Assembly (NCBI RefSeq): GCF_019090165.1
Contig: NZ_JAHRIB010000054.1
Location: 1-35,935, forward strand
Direction: 5' to 3'
Length of the DNA stretch: 35,935 nucleotides
Source of the DNA: Streptomyces sp. BV286
GTDB taxonomy: Bacteria; Actinomycetota; Actinomycetes; Streptomycetales; Streptomycetaceae
Shown one piece after another: positions 22,808-30,211 of the stretch. The notes beneath the pieces are model-generated. The model did no database searches, was not told where the DNA came from, and saw only the letters and a list, made by a program, of their open reading frames with translations. A program made the translations under genes and the position numbers. Position 1 is the stretch's first letter. Each line of letters opens with the position of its first letter.

Positions 22808-24148
22808 TCATCCGATGGCCTGGCGGGTGTTGAGGACGTCGATCGCCTCCGCCACCCCGAAGGCGGGCGGCAGCGGTTCGCCCGCGACGAACAGCTTCTC
22901 CGCGACCGAGCGGGGCAGCGGCAGGTGTTCGAAGTGGCCGTGGACGACGCGGTCGGGGCCGGTCGGGCGAGCCACGAAGCGGGTGACCGGGACGATGCGG
23001 AACTGTTCGCGGCCGTGCGAGACCAGCAGGGCGATCTCGGTGACCTTGCGGGAGCCGTCGGCGTGCCGGGTGAGCTGGACGACCACGTCCACCGCGGAGT
23101 TGATCTGGTCCTTGAGCGCCTCGAAGGGGATCTGCACCTCGGACATCGAGCCGAGGGTCTGGAGCCGCATCAGGGCGTCCTCGGCGGAGTTCGAGTGGAC
23201 GGTGGCGAGGGAGCCGTCGTGGCCCGTCGACATGGCCTGGAGCATGTCGAGGGTCTCGCCGCCGCGGACCTCACCGACGATGATGCGGTCGGGGCGCATG
23301 CGCAGGGAGTTGCGGACCAGGTCGCGGATGGTGATCTGGCCCTTGCCCTCCACGTTCGGCGGGCGGGACTCCAGGCGGATGACGTGCTCCTGCTGGAGCT
23401 GCAGTTCCGCGGAGTCCTCGATGGTGATGATGCGCTCGTGGGACGGGACCAGGCCGGAGAGGGCGTTCAGGAGCGTGGTCTTGCCGGAGCCCGTACCGCC
23501 GCTGACGATGACGTTGAAGCGGGCGCGGACGAACGCGGCGAGCAGCATCAGCATCTGCTCGTCGAGCGAGCCGAGGCCGATCAGTTCCGGGAGGGTGTAG
23601 GCGCGCGGGAAGCGGCGGATCGTGAGGGTGGGGCCGGTGAGGGCGAGCGGCGGGATGATGACGTTGACGCGCTCGCCGGTGGGCAGGCGGGCGTCCACCA
23701 TCGGGTTCGACTCGTCCACACGGCGGTTGACCGTGGAGACGATGCGCTCGATGGTCTGCATCAGCTGCTCGTTCGAGGCGAACCGGAGCGGGAGCTGCTC
23801 CACGCGTCCGGCGCGCTCCACGAAGATGGAGTCCGGGCCGTTGACCATGATCTCGGTGATCGACGCGTCGGCGAGGAGGGGTTCGAGGACGCCGAGGCCC
23901 AGGGCCTCGTCCACGACCCGGCGGATCAGCTGGGAGCGTTCGGCGGTCGACAGGACCGGGCCCTCGCGGCTGATGATGTGCCCGAGCACGCGCTCCAGGC
24001 GTATGCGGCGCTCGGCCGCCGCGAGGCTCGACATCTCCGCGAGGTCGATCTCTTCGAGCAGTTTGGCGCGGTATATGGCGACGAGGTGGCCGTCCTCGCG
24101 GCCGGCTCCGCTCTCTTCGGGTGCGGCGATACGGGCTCGCAGGCTCAT
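22808..24148 (-). CDS. tadA: Tad secretion ATPase TadA/CpaF
   Basis: A 446-residue PulE/VirB11-type hexameric ATPase that powers pilin assembly. The N-terminal domain (1-190) includes DASITEIMVNGPDSIFVERAG. The nucleotide domain has Walker A SGGTGSGKTT (216-225), an Asp-box ITIEDSAELQL, and Walker B RIIVGEVRGGE (288-298) followed by the histidine-containing STGHDGSLATVHSN. The ATG at 24148 has GGAGGCG close upstream; the open frame before it is not family-like. No second ATPase is present, so this one motor would have to do extension and any retraction, as in other Tad systems. Confidence 0.95.
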   Translation of the reverse strand: MSLRARIAAPEESGAGREDGHLVAIYRAKLLEEIDLAEMSSLAAAERRIRLERVLGHIISREGPVLSTAERSQLIRRVVDEALGLGVLEPLLADASITEIMVNGPDSIFVERAGRVEQLPLRFASNEQLMQTIERIVSTVNRRVDESNPMVDARLPTGERVNVIIPPLALTGPTLTIRRFPRAYTLPELIGLGSLDEQMLMLLAAFVRARFNVIVSGGTGSGKTTLLNALSGLVPSHERIITIEDSAELQLQQEHVIRLESRPPNVEGKGQITIRDLVRNSLRMRPDRIIVGEVRGGETLDMLQAMSTGHDGSLATVHSNSAEDALMRLQTLGSMSEVQIPFEALKDQINSAVDVVVQLTRHADGSRKVTEIALLVSHGREQFRIVPVTRFVARPTGPDRVVHGHFEHLPLPRSVAEKLFVAGEPLPPAFGVAEAIDVLNTRQAIG

Positions 24149-24222
24149 GGGGTCGCCTCCTCTCGGTGTCTCGGTCTCTCGGTCGTGCGGTCCCGGTGGT
24201 TCGGTCCCGGTCGGTGTCTCCG

Positions 24223-24591
24223 TCAGTCGTCGGTGGGCATCGTGGCGTGGCGTTCCACGGTCACGCTCGGCAGGAGGGGGATGACGGCGGGCACCTGGAG
24301 CGTGACCGTCGCGGTGGTCAGGTCGGTGCCCTCGGCAGCCGATACGTTCGGGTTGAGCCATCCGCTCACCGCGGCCTGCCCGGCCGCGGCGCCGCTCTCG
24401 CCCTGTGAGGCGGCCCGCGCCGCGGCCCGCGCCGCCGAACCGGCCTGGTTGATGCCGTAGCCGATCAGGCCGAGCTGGATGGCCGCCATCCCGATGACGA
24501 GGAGAACGGGCAGGAAACCGGCGAACTCCAGCATGGAGACGCCCCGGTCGTCGCGCGGCCGCTTCAGGAGCCGCTTCACCAGCCGCTTCAT
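24223..24591 (-). CDS. tadE: TadE-like pseudopilin
   Basis: A 122-residue protein. The basic leader ends DDRG/VSMLEFAGFLPVLLV, a prepilin-type site with glycine at -1 and Glu at +5 (E22), then one membrane helix and an alanine-rich stretch (NQAGSAARAAARAAS) before a beta-rich C-terminus. Its ATG (24589-24591) shares one base with the stop of the upstream cpaE-tadE fusion gene (TGATG), a coupled junction. The tadA start lies 74 nt downstream. Confidence 0.87.
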   Translation of the reverse strand: MKRLVKRLLKRPRDDRGVSMLEFAGFLPVLLVIGMAAIQLGLIGYGINQAGSAARAAARAASQGESGAAAGQAAVSGWLNPNVSAAEGTDLTTATVTLQVPAVIPLLPSVTVERHATMPTDD

Positions 24592-26204
24592 CAGTCGTCC
24601 CCCTCCAGTGCGGCTCCTGCCGTGCCCTCGACCGTCCAGCCCGCGTCGAAGCCAGGGAAGAACAGGGGTACCTGGGCGGTGACGGTGGCCTTCATGACCG
24701 GCCCGGCCGGGGCGCAGCCGATCTGGGCGTCGTCCCAGGCGCCCGGCAGGTTCTCCCCTCCGGCGGCGTCGCAGGCTCCCCCGACATCGCCGTCGACCGC
24801 GTACGCCGCAGTCGCCGCCCGCGCCGCCTCGTCCGCCGCGTTCCCGGCAAGGGAGTACGTGTAGCCGTACAGGACGCACTGCCACAGGATCGTCATCACG
24901 ACCAGCAGGATCGGGAACATGCCCGCGAACTCCAGGGTGACCGCGCCCCGGTCGCCTCCCTTGCGGCGCAGGGCGAGAGCGCCCTTGTCCGAGGAGGACC
25001 TGCGGCGACGGCCGCCGCCCCCGGCGGGCTGCTCGGCCACCAGGCCCAGTTCGCCCGCCAGGGCCCACAGTGCCTGCTTGACCGTCGAGCGGGCGTCCAG
25101 GTCCTGCATGCGGCCCGCGTCCACGACGGACTGGAGTTCCTTGAAGGCGGCGGGGACCGTGGCGCGGGCGACCTTGGTGCCGGTGACGCGTTCGACCAGG
25201 GAGGGCTGTATCTCCGTACCGCGGGCGAAGCGGTTGACGACCGTGCGGGTCTCCTCGGCCTTGCGGATCTGGAGGCGGTCCCACATGCGGACCATGCGCT
25301 TGGCGGCGCGGACGGCGACGACGTCGGGGGTGACCAGCAGCAGTGCCTGGTCGGCGAGTTCGACGGCGGCGGCGTTCGCCGCGTTCAGCTGGGCGCCGCA
25401 GTCGACGACCACGACGTCGTAGCGGGAGCGCAGGGCGCCGAGGACCTGCCGGGCCACCCGGTCGGTGATCTCCTCGCCGCGCTCGCCCTCGGCAGGGGCT
25501 AGGAGCAGCCCGAGCCCGGTGTCGTGGGTGAAGACGGCGTCCTGGAGGACCCGCGGGTTGATGTCGCTGATCGCGGCGAGGTCGGCGATGGAGCGGCGGA
25601 ACTGCACGTCCAGGTAGGAGGCCACGTCACCGGACTGGAGGTCCAGGTCGAGCAGGGCCACGGAGCGGCCCGACGCCTGTGCCGCGAGGGCGAGTTGGAC
25701 GGCCGTGACCGTGGCGCCGACGCCGCCCTTCGCGCCGGTCACCGTGACGACCGTGCCGCCGGGTCCCGCGTACAGCTCGGGGGTGCTGCTGCCCAGGTGG
25801 CGCCGCATGCCGGTGGACCAGGCGGCGGCGGCCTGGACGCGTTCGGCGAGGGCGTCGTAGCCGAGGGGCAGGCCGACGATGCCGCGTGCGCCGGAGTCCA
25901 TCGCGGCGGTCAGCACGCTCGTGCTGGTGTCGGCGGTGATGAGGACGACGCCGACGGCCGGGAAGCGCAGCACCAGGTCGCGGATGACGTCGAGTGCGGG
26001 GACCGGTCCGACGCGTTCGTGGACCAGGACGACCTCGGGCAGTTCGTCCAGGGATTCCGCGGCCAGCCGGGCCAGGGTGTCCAGCAGGGCCGTGGTGTCG
26101 GCGACCGGCGGGGCCGGTTCGGCGTCGGCGAGCTGGCTCAGGAGCGTGCTGAGGGCGCGGGCCGAGTCGATGTCGCCGACGGCGGGCAGGATGCGGACGG
26201 TCAT
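24591..26204 (-). CDS. CpaE-type MinD-like ATPase fused to a TadE pseudopilin domain
   Basis: A single uninterrupted frame of 537 residues. Residues 1-130 form a degenerate receiver-like domain of CpaE proteins. Residues 150-390 are a ParA/MinD ATPase with the variant P-loop GAKGGVGAT (157-165; the lysine of GKT is Ala) and LLDLDLQSGD (184-193). A basic Gly/Arg/Ser linker (395-418) leads to GGDRG/AVTLEFAGMFPILLVV, a prepilin-type site (cut after G420, Glu at +5 = E425), a membrane helix, then a TadE-like tail with C442, C478 and C497. CpaE proteins localise Tad machinery in Caulobacter. The start at 26204 has GAGGAC upstream. If processed, the ATPase would act as an exceptionally long leader. 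Confidence 0.88.
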   Translation of the reverse strand: MTVRILPAVGDIDSARALSTLLSQLADAEPAPPVADTTALLDTLARLAAESLDELPEVVLVHERVGPVPALDVIRDLVLRFPAVGVVLITADTSTSVLTAAMDSGARGIVGLPLGYDALAERVQAAAAWSTGMRRHLGSSTPELYAGPGGTVVTVTGAKGGVGATVTAVQLALAAQASGRSVALLDLDLQSGDVASYLDVQFRRSIADLAAISDINPRVLQDAVFTHDTGLGLLLAPAEGERGEEITDRVARQVLGALRSRYDVVVVDCGAQLNAANAAAVELADQALLLVTPDVVAVRAAKRMVRMWDRLQIRKAEETRTVVNRFARGTEIQPSLVERVTGTKVARATVPAAFKELQSVVDAGRMQDLDARSTVKQALWALAGELGLVAEQPAGGGGRRRRSSSDKGALALRRKGGDRGAVTLEFAGMFPILLVVMTILWQCVLYGYTYSLAGNAADEAARAATAAYAVDGDVGGACDAAGGENLPGAWDDAQIGCAPAGPVMKATVTAQVPLFFPGFDAGWTVEGTAGAALEGDD

Positions 26205-26257
26205 CGGCAGGTCCTCGTGTGGGACGACTTCGTGGGGGCTGAGCGCATCACGGCCTC

Positions 26258-26971
26258 CTACTTGTCCTCGTCGAGGGTGTACGAGCGGTCGCCGGGGGCG
26301 ACGGTGGCGTCGGAGCCGTCAGCGAGGAGGGCGAGGCGGACGTGCTCGGCGAACGACTCGGCGTACGCGACGCGCTGGGCGTCGGCGGTGTCGAGGGCGA
26401 ACGTGATGGGGACGGCCTCGCTCGCGGTGCGGCGGCGGTCGTTGCTGGACTGGCCGGGGTCGAGCGCGGTCAGCTTGCCGACGTCGATGACGCGGGCGTT
26501 CTCCACGATGACCTTCGACTGGTCCTTGCCGTTGTCACGCTCGTCCTTGAACGTGGCGTAGATGTTGACCCGCGAACCCGGGTTGATCTTGCCCGCCACA
26601 CCGGTCGCCGCGTCGATCAGGATCGCGATCTCCTGCTGGCCGGCCTCCAGCGCGGGCCGGTCGACGATCATGTCGCTCTGGAGCAGCGAGCCCTTCTTCA
26701 GCTGCGTGACGGCGATCTTGCCGCGCACCTCGGAGAGCCTGGTGACCGCGGTGGACGAGAGCCACCGCTCGGGCATGGAGACCTTCTCGAACTGGTCGGC
26801 CGACAGCTCCTTGTAGGGCGCGATGTCGTCCTTCAGCCGGTACGCCGTGACCTCGGGGCCGACCTTCGACTTCACGTCGCGGATCACCGACAGCACTCCG
26901 GCGAAGGCGCCCACGGCGCACAGGACCGAGAGGACCAGCAGGATGACGCCGCGGCGCTGGCGTGAGTTCAC
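26258..26971 (-). CDS. cpaB: Flp pilus assembly protein CpaB/RcpC (SAF domain)
   Basis: A 237-residue protein with one N-terminal membrane anchor (about 8-30) and a SAF-type domain (about 38-115; TAYRLKDDIAPYKELSADQFEKVSMPERWL...LKKGSLLQSDMI), then a RcpC/CpaB C-terminal region with VAGKINPGSRVNIYATFKDE. In Gram-negative Tad systems the protein works with the secretin; here no secretin is seen, so a periplasm-like wall-facing role is likely. The GTG at 26971 has AGGTGAG nearby. It is the first gene of the leftward Tad run, with a 53-nt gap before the CpaE fusion. Confidence 0.88.
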   Translation of the reverse strand: MNSRQRRGVILLVLSVLCAVGAFAGVLSVIRDVKSKVGPEVTAYRLKDDIAPYKELSADQFEKVSMPERWLSSTAVTRLSEVRGKIAVTQLKKGSLLQSDMIVDRPALEAGQQEIAILIDAATGVAGKINPGSRVNIYATFKDERDNGKDQSKVIVENARVIDVGKLTALDPGQSSNDRRRTASEAVPITFALDTADAQRVAYAESFAEHVRLALLADGSDATVAPGDRSYTLDEDK

Positions 26972-27200
26972 TACATCTCACCTCGTGGGGCGGTTCCGAG
27001 TACTTGCGCTGGCCTGCTGTTCTGCTGGGGGTCCGGGGGTCGCCCCCCGGGGTGATGCAGCATGACGCGGACAACCTCGATCGGGGAAGCGGGAGGACGG
27101 CGGGGCCTGGCGGTCGTGCGGGGTACTGCGTGCCTCGTAACTCGTTCAACGTGCCTGTTGTGCACCGTTATTCACGTGTACGTGCAGGACATGTTGTGAC

Positions 27201-28124
27201 TCACGTGGCCCCTCGGGGCAGGGCGCGTACCGAAGAGGCTGCCCGCCCGGTGGCCGTCGAAAGCTCCCGTGACGAGGGTGACGGCAAGGGGGCCGCGCAG
27301 AAGCCGCAGCGGTCGCCGATGAGCTCCAGCCCGCACCAGTGGCACTCCTCGCGCCGCACGGACGAGACGAGTTGGTACAGCACGGACACGTCGTGGAGGC
27401 CCGCGGCGAACTCGACGGTCTTTCCCGTGCCCCACCAGCGGGTCGACTCGGCGGGCAGCGGTACGGTCGCGACGCTCTGCACGCGCCAGGCGGGAGCGAG
27501 CGTCCCGGTGACCCACTCGGCGGGCAGCTGCCCGGGCGCGACGAGCATCCGCGTCCCGAACTCGGGCCCGGTGAGCTCCTCCTGGCCGACGCGTACCAGC
27601 TGGGGCCGCGGGGTGGCCAGTACGGCGAACTGGGCGCCCGGCACCCACGACTTGGCGTGCGACTTCAGGGACACCGGGACCCGGTCGAGCTTGGCGACCG
27701 AGTTCAGCTGGGCGCCCGCGTAGATGTAGTGGGCGAGCAGCCGCGCCGAGGAGGCGAGGACGCCGGGACTGAAGTCGCAGACGGAGAGCTGCCGCAACTG
27801 CTGGGCGAGCAGGGCGATTCCGAGGGGCGGCAGGTCGAGTCCGAGCAGCGCGATGCGGTCGCTCTCCAGGACGGACCGCACGGCGTGCAGCCGCCGGGTG
27901 ACGTCACCCCGCGTGGAGGCCGGGTACAGCGCGATCACGTACCCGTGCTGCTCGATGAGCGCGTGCATCCCGGTGAGGGAGCTTTCGAGGGTGTCGAGGG
28001 GCTGGACGGCGGCGGGCGGCGTCTGCCGGTCGTGCGGTGGGAGCACCAGGTCGGAACTGGTGACGGCTATCGCGGTCGGCACGCTGCACACCACCCCGTT
28101 CACTGCGGCGGGGTGGTCGGCCAC
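27201..28124 (-). CDS. Actinobacterial conserved-type protein with C-terminal zinc ribbon, function unknown
   Basis: A 307-residue protein without a signal peptide. The body has several leucine-rich helices (LLGLDLPPLGIALLAQQLRQLSVCDFSPGVLASSARLL) and a YPASTRGDVTRR motif. Near the end, C261-x2-C264 and C273-x2-C276 (CHWC...CGFC) form a classic four-cysteine zinc ribbon. I do not recognise the family. It points the same way as the Tad operon, 229 bp upstream of cpaB, so it may or may not be co-regulated. The GTG at 28124 is used; an internal GTG at 28100 (MNGVVCSV) is possible. Confidence 0.7.
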   Translation of the reverse strand: MADHPAAVNGVVCSVPTAIAVTSSDLVLPPHDRQTPPAAVQPLDTLESSLTGMHALIEQHGYVIALYPASTRGDVTRRLHAVRSVLESDRIALLGLDLPPLGIALLAQQLRQLSVCDFSPGVLASSARLLAHYIYAGAQLNSVAKLDRVPVSLKSHAKSWVPGAQFAVLATPRPQLVRVGQEELTGPEFGTRMLVAPGQLPAEWVTGTLAPAWRVQSVATVPLPAESTRWWGTGKTVEFAAGLHDVSVLYQLVSSVRREECHWCGLELIGDRCGFCAAPLPSPSSRELSTATGRAASSVRALPRGAT

Positions 28125-28342
28125 CGCCTCAGATCGCCCCTATTTCGCCATGAAAACCTCACGGACGGACACACATCGCCACGATGGAACCCCTCCGCAA
28201 CTGCACCTTATCCACGGCATGCGCCGCCCAACACCGGATCCTTGAGATCAATTCACACAAGGTGCCCACGTGATCCACACAGAGTGAGACGCATATGCCC
28301 CAACTGAGCGGTCCGACAGGGGCGTTGAGCTCGTCAAAGGTC

Positions 28343-28371
28343 TTGACAACCCGATTGGTCTGGACCAGTTT
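28343..28371 (+). promoter_or_regulatory. Chitinase promoter with DasR (dre) operator
   Basis: TTGACA (28343-28348) and CAGTTT (28366-28371) are spaced 17 bp as -35 and -10. TGGTCTGGACCA (28356-28367) fits the DasR consensus TGGTCTAGACCA at 11 of 12 positions and lies between and over them. A weaker copy, AGGTCTTGACAA (28338-28349), overlaps the -35, recalling the paired 12-bp repeats of Streptomyces chitinase promoters. Repression relieved by glucosamine-6-phosphate is expected. Confidence 0.82.
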
Positions 28372-28445
28372 GGACGTCCTGCGGTGGCCACCGTGCTCGT
28401 CCCTCTTCACCCCTCCTCACCCCCACTCCCCCACCGGAGGCCCCA

Positions 28446-30152
28446 GTGGACCGCGTACCAGGCATGCCCAGACGCAGAAGGACATGGGCGGGTGCACTCG
28501 CCGCCGTGCTCGCCGCGTCCGCCCTCTCCCTGGCCGGCGCCGGCCAGGCCTCGGCCGCGGACGTCAACAACACCAGGAACGCCGGTTACGAGTCCGGGCT
28601 CTCCCACTGGACCTGCTCGGCGGGCAGCGGTGCCACCGTCTCCTCGCCTGTGCACGCGGGCGCCGCCGCCCTGAAGGCCACGCCGGCCGGGCAGGACAAC
28701 GCCCGGTGCAGCCAGACCGTGGCGGTGAAGGCCAACTCGACGTACACGCTGAGCGCGTGGGTGCGGGGCGGGTACGCGTACCTCGGCGCGAGCGGCACGG
28801 GCACGACGGACGTGTCGGCCTGGACGCCGGACTCCTCGTCCTGGAAGCAGCTGACGACGTCCTTCACGACGGGCGCGAACACGACGTCCGTGACCGTCTA
28901 CACGCACGGCTGGTACGGGCAGGCGGCGTACTTCGCCGACGACGTGTCCGTGTTCGGGCCCGACGGGGGCGGAGGCGGCGACCCCGACCCGGTCGTCCCG
29001 TCCACGCCGGCCGGTCTGAACGTGGCGTCCACGACCTCCTCGTCCGTCTCCCTCGCCTGGAACACGGTGTCGGGCGCGAGCGGCTACAACGTCTACCGGG
29101 GCGGTACGAAGGTCCTCGCGGTGAGCGGCACCTCGGCGACCGTCACCGGCCTGGCCGCCTCCACCTCGTACCCCTTCCAGGTCACCGCGACGAACACGGC
29201 GGGTGAGTCCGCGAGATCGGCGACGGTCACCGGGACGACCAAGGCGTCCTCCGGCGGCGGGGGCACCCTGCCCAAGCACGCGGTGACCGGCTACTGGCAG
29301 AACTTCAACAACGGCGCGGCCGTCCAGAAGATCTCCGACGTCCCCTCCCAGTACGACATCATCGCGGTGTCCTTCGCCGACGCCACGGCCACTCCCGGCG
29401 CGGTGACCTTCACCCTCGACTCGGCGGGGCTGAACGGCTACACGGTCGACCAGTTCAAGGCGGACGTCCGCGCCAAGCAGGCCGCGGGCAAGAAGGTCAT
29501 CATCTCCATCGGCGGCGAGCGCGGCACGGTCGCGGTGAACGACTCCGCCTCGGCGGCGAACTTCGCGAACTCCGTCCACTCGCTGATGCAGACGTACGGC
29601 TTCGACGGCGTCGACATCGACCTGGAGAACGGCCTCAACGCCACGTACATGACGCAGGCGCTGCGGTCCCTGTCCTCGAAGGCGGGCTCCTCGCTGATCA
29701 TCACGATGGCCCCGCAGACGATCGACATGCAGTCGACGTCGAACGCGTACTTCCAGACGGCCCTGAACGTCAAGGACATCCTCACGGTCGTCAACATGCA
29801 GTACTACAACAGCGGTTCGATGCTCGGCTGCGACGGCAAGGTGTACTCGCAGGGCTCGGTGGACTTCCTGACGGCCCTCGCCTGCATCCAGCTGGAGGGC
29901 GGCCTCGCCCCGTCCCAGGTGGGCCTCGGCGTCCCCGCGTCGACGCGCGGCGCGGGCAGCGGATACGTCTCCCCGTCGATCGTGAACAACGCCCTGGACT
30001 GCCTGGCCAGGGGCACGAACTGCGGGTCGTTCAAGCCGTCGAGGACCTACCCGGACCTGCGGGGCGCGATGACCTGGTCGACGAACTGGGACGCCACCGC
30101 GGGCAACGCGTGGTCGAACGCGGTGGGGCCGCACGTGCACGGGCTGCCGTAG
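28446..30152 (+). CDS. Secreted family 18 chitinase with CBM and FnIII domains
   Basis: A 568-residue exported enzyme that hydrolyses chitin. Order: signal peptide (1-37, ending GQASA), a carbohydrate-binding jelly-roll module (about 39-171), a Gly/Pro linker, a fibronectin type III domain (about 185-266), a Gly linker, and a GH18 catalytic barrel (about 277-565). The active-site motif FDGVDIDLE is complete, with E394 the catalytic acid; ISIGGE and MQYYN match other family motifs. The GTG at 28446 has CCGGAGG upstream. The DasR-type promoter 75 bp before it puts the gene in the N-acetylglucosamine regulon. Confidence 0.95.
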   Translation: MDRVPGMPRRRRTWAGALAAVLAASALSLAGAGQASAADVNNTRNAGYESGLSHWTCSAGSGATVSSPVHAGAAALKATPAGQDNARCSQTVAVKANSTYTLSAWVRGGYAYLGASGTGTTDVSAWTPDSSSWKQLTTSFTTGANTTSVTVYTHGWYGQAAYFADDVSVFGPDGGGGGDPDPVVPSTPAGLNVASTTSSSVSLAWNTVSGASGYNVYRGGTKVLAVSGTSATVTGLAASTSYPFQVTATNTAGESARSATVTGTTKASSGGGGTLPKHAVTGYWQNFNNGAAVQKISDVPSQYDIIAVSFADATATPGAVTFTLDSAGLNGYTVDQFKADVRAKQAAGKKVIISIGGERGTVAVNDSASAANFANSVHSLMQTYGFDGVDIDLENGLNATYMTQALRSLSSKAGSSLIITMAPQTIDMQSTSNAYFQTALNVKDILTVVNMQYYNSGSMLGCDGKVYSQGSVDFLTALACIQLEGGLAPSQVGLGVPASTRGAGSGYVSPSIVNNALDCLARGTNCGSFKPSRTYPDLRGAMTWSTNWDATAGNAWSNAVGPHVHGLP

Positions 30153-30159
30153 GGCGGCG

Positions 30160-30205
30160 CGTCACCCCGGAGCGGCACCGGACCCGGTCCCGCTCCGGGG
30201 TGACG
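30160..30205. terminator. Bidirectional terminator between chitinase and Nramp-like genes
   Basis: A perfect 16-bp stem (30160-30175 with 30190-30205; CGTCACCCCGG... with ...CCGGGGTGACG) is capped by an inner ACCGG/CCGGT stem. It lies 7 nt from each convergent stop codon and serves both strands. Confidence 0.8.
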
Positions 30206-30211
30206 GCGGGA

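Noticed and set aside
16470..26971. Recently transferred island for the Tad locus
   Set aside because: GC content and codon use look like those of the flanking genes, and no integrase, insertion sequence or flanking direct repeat was seen.
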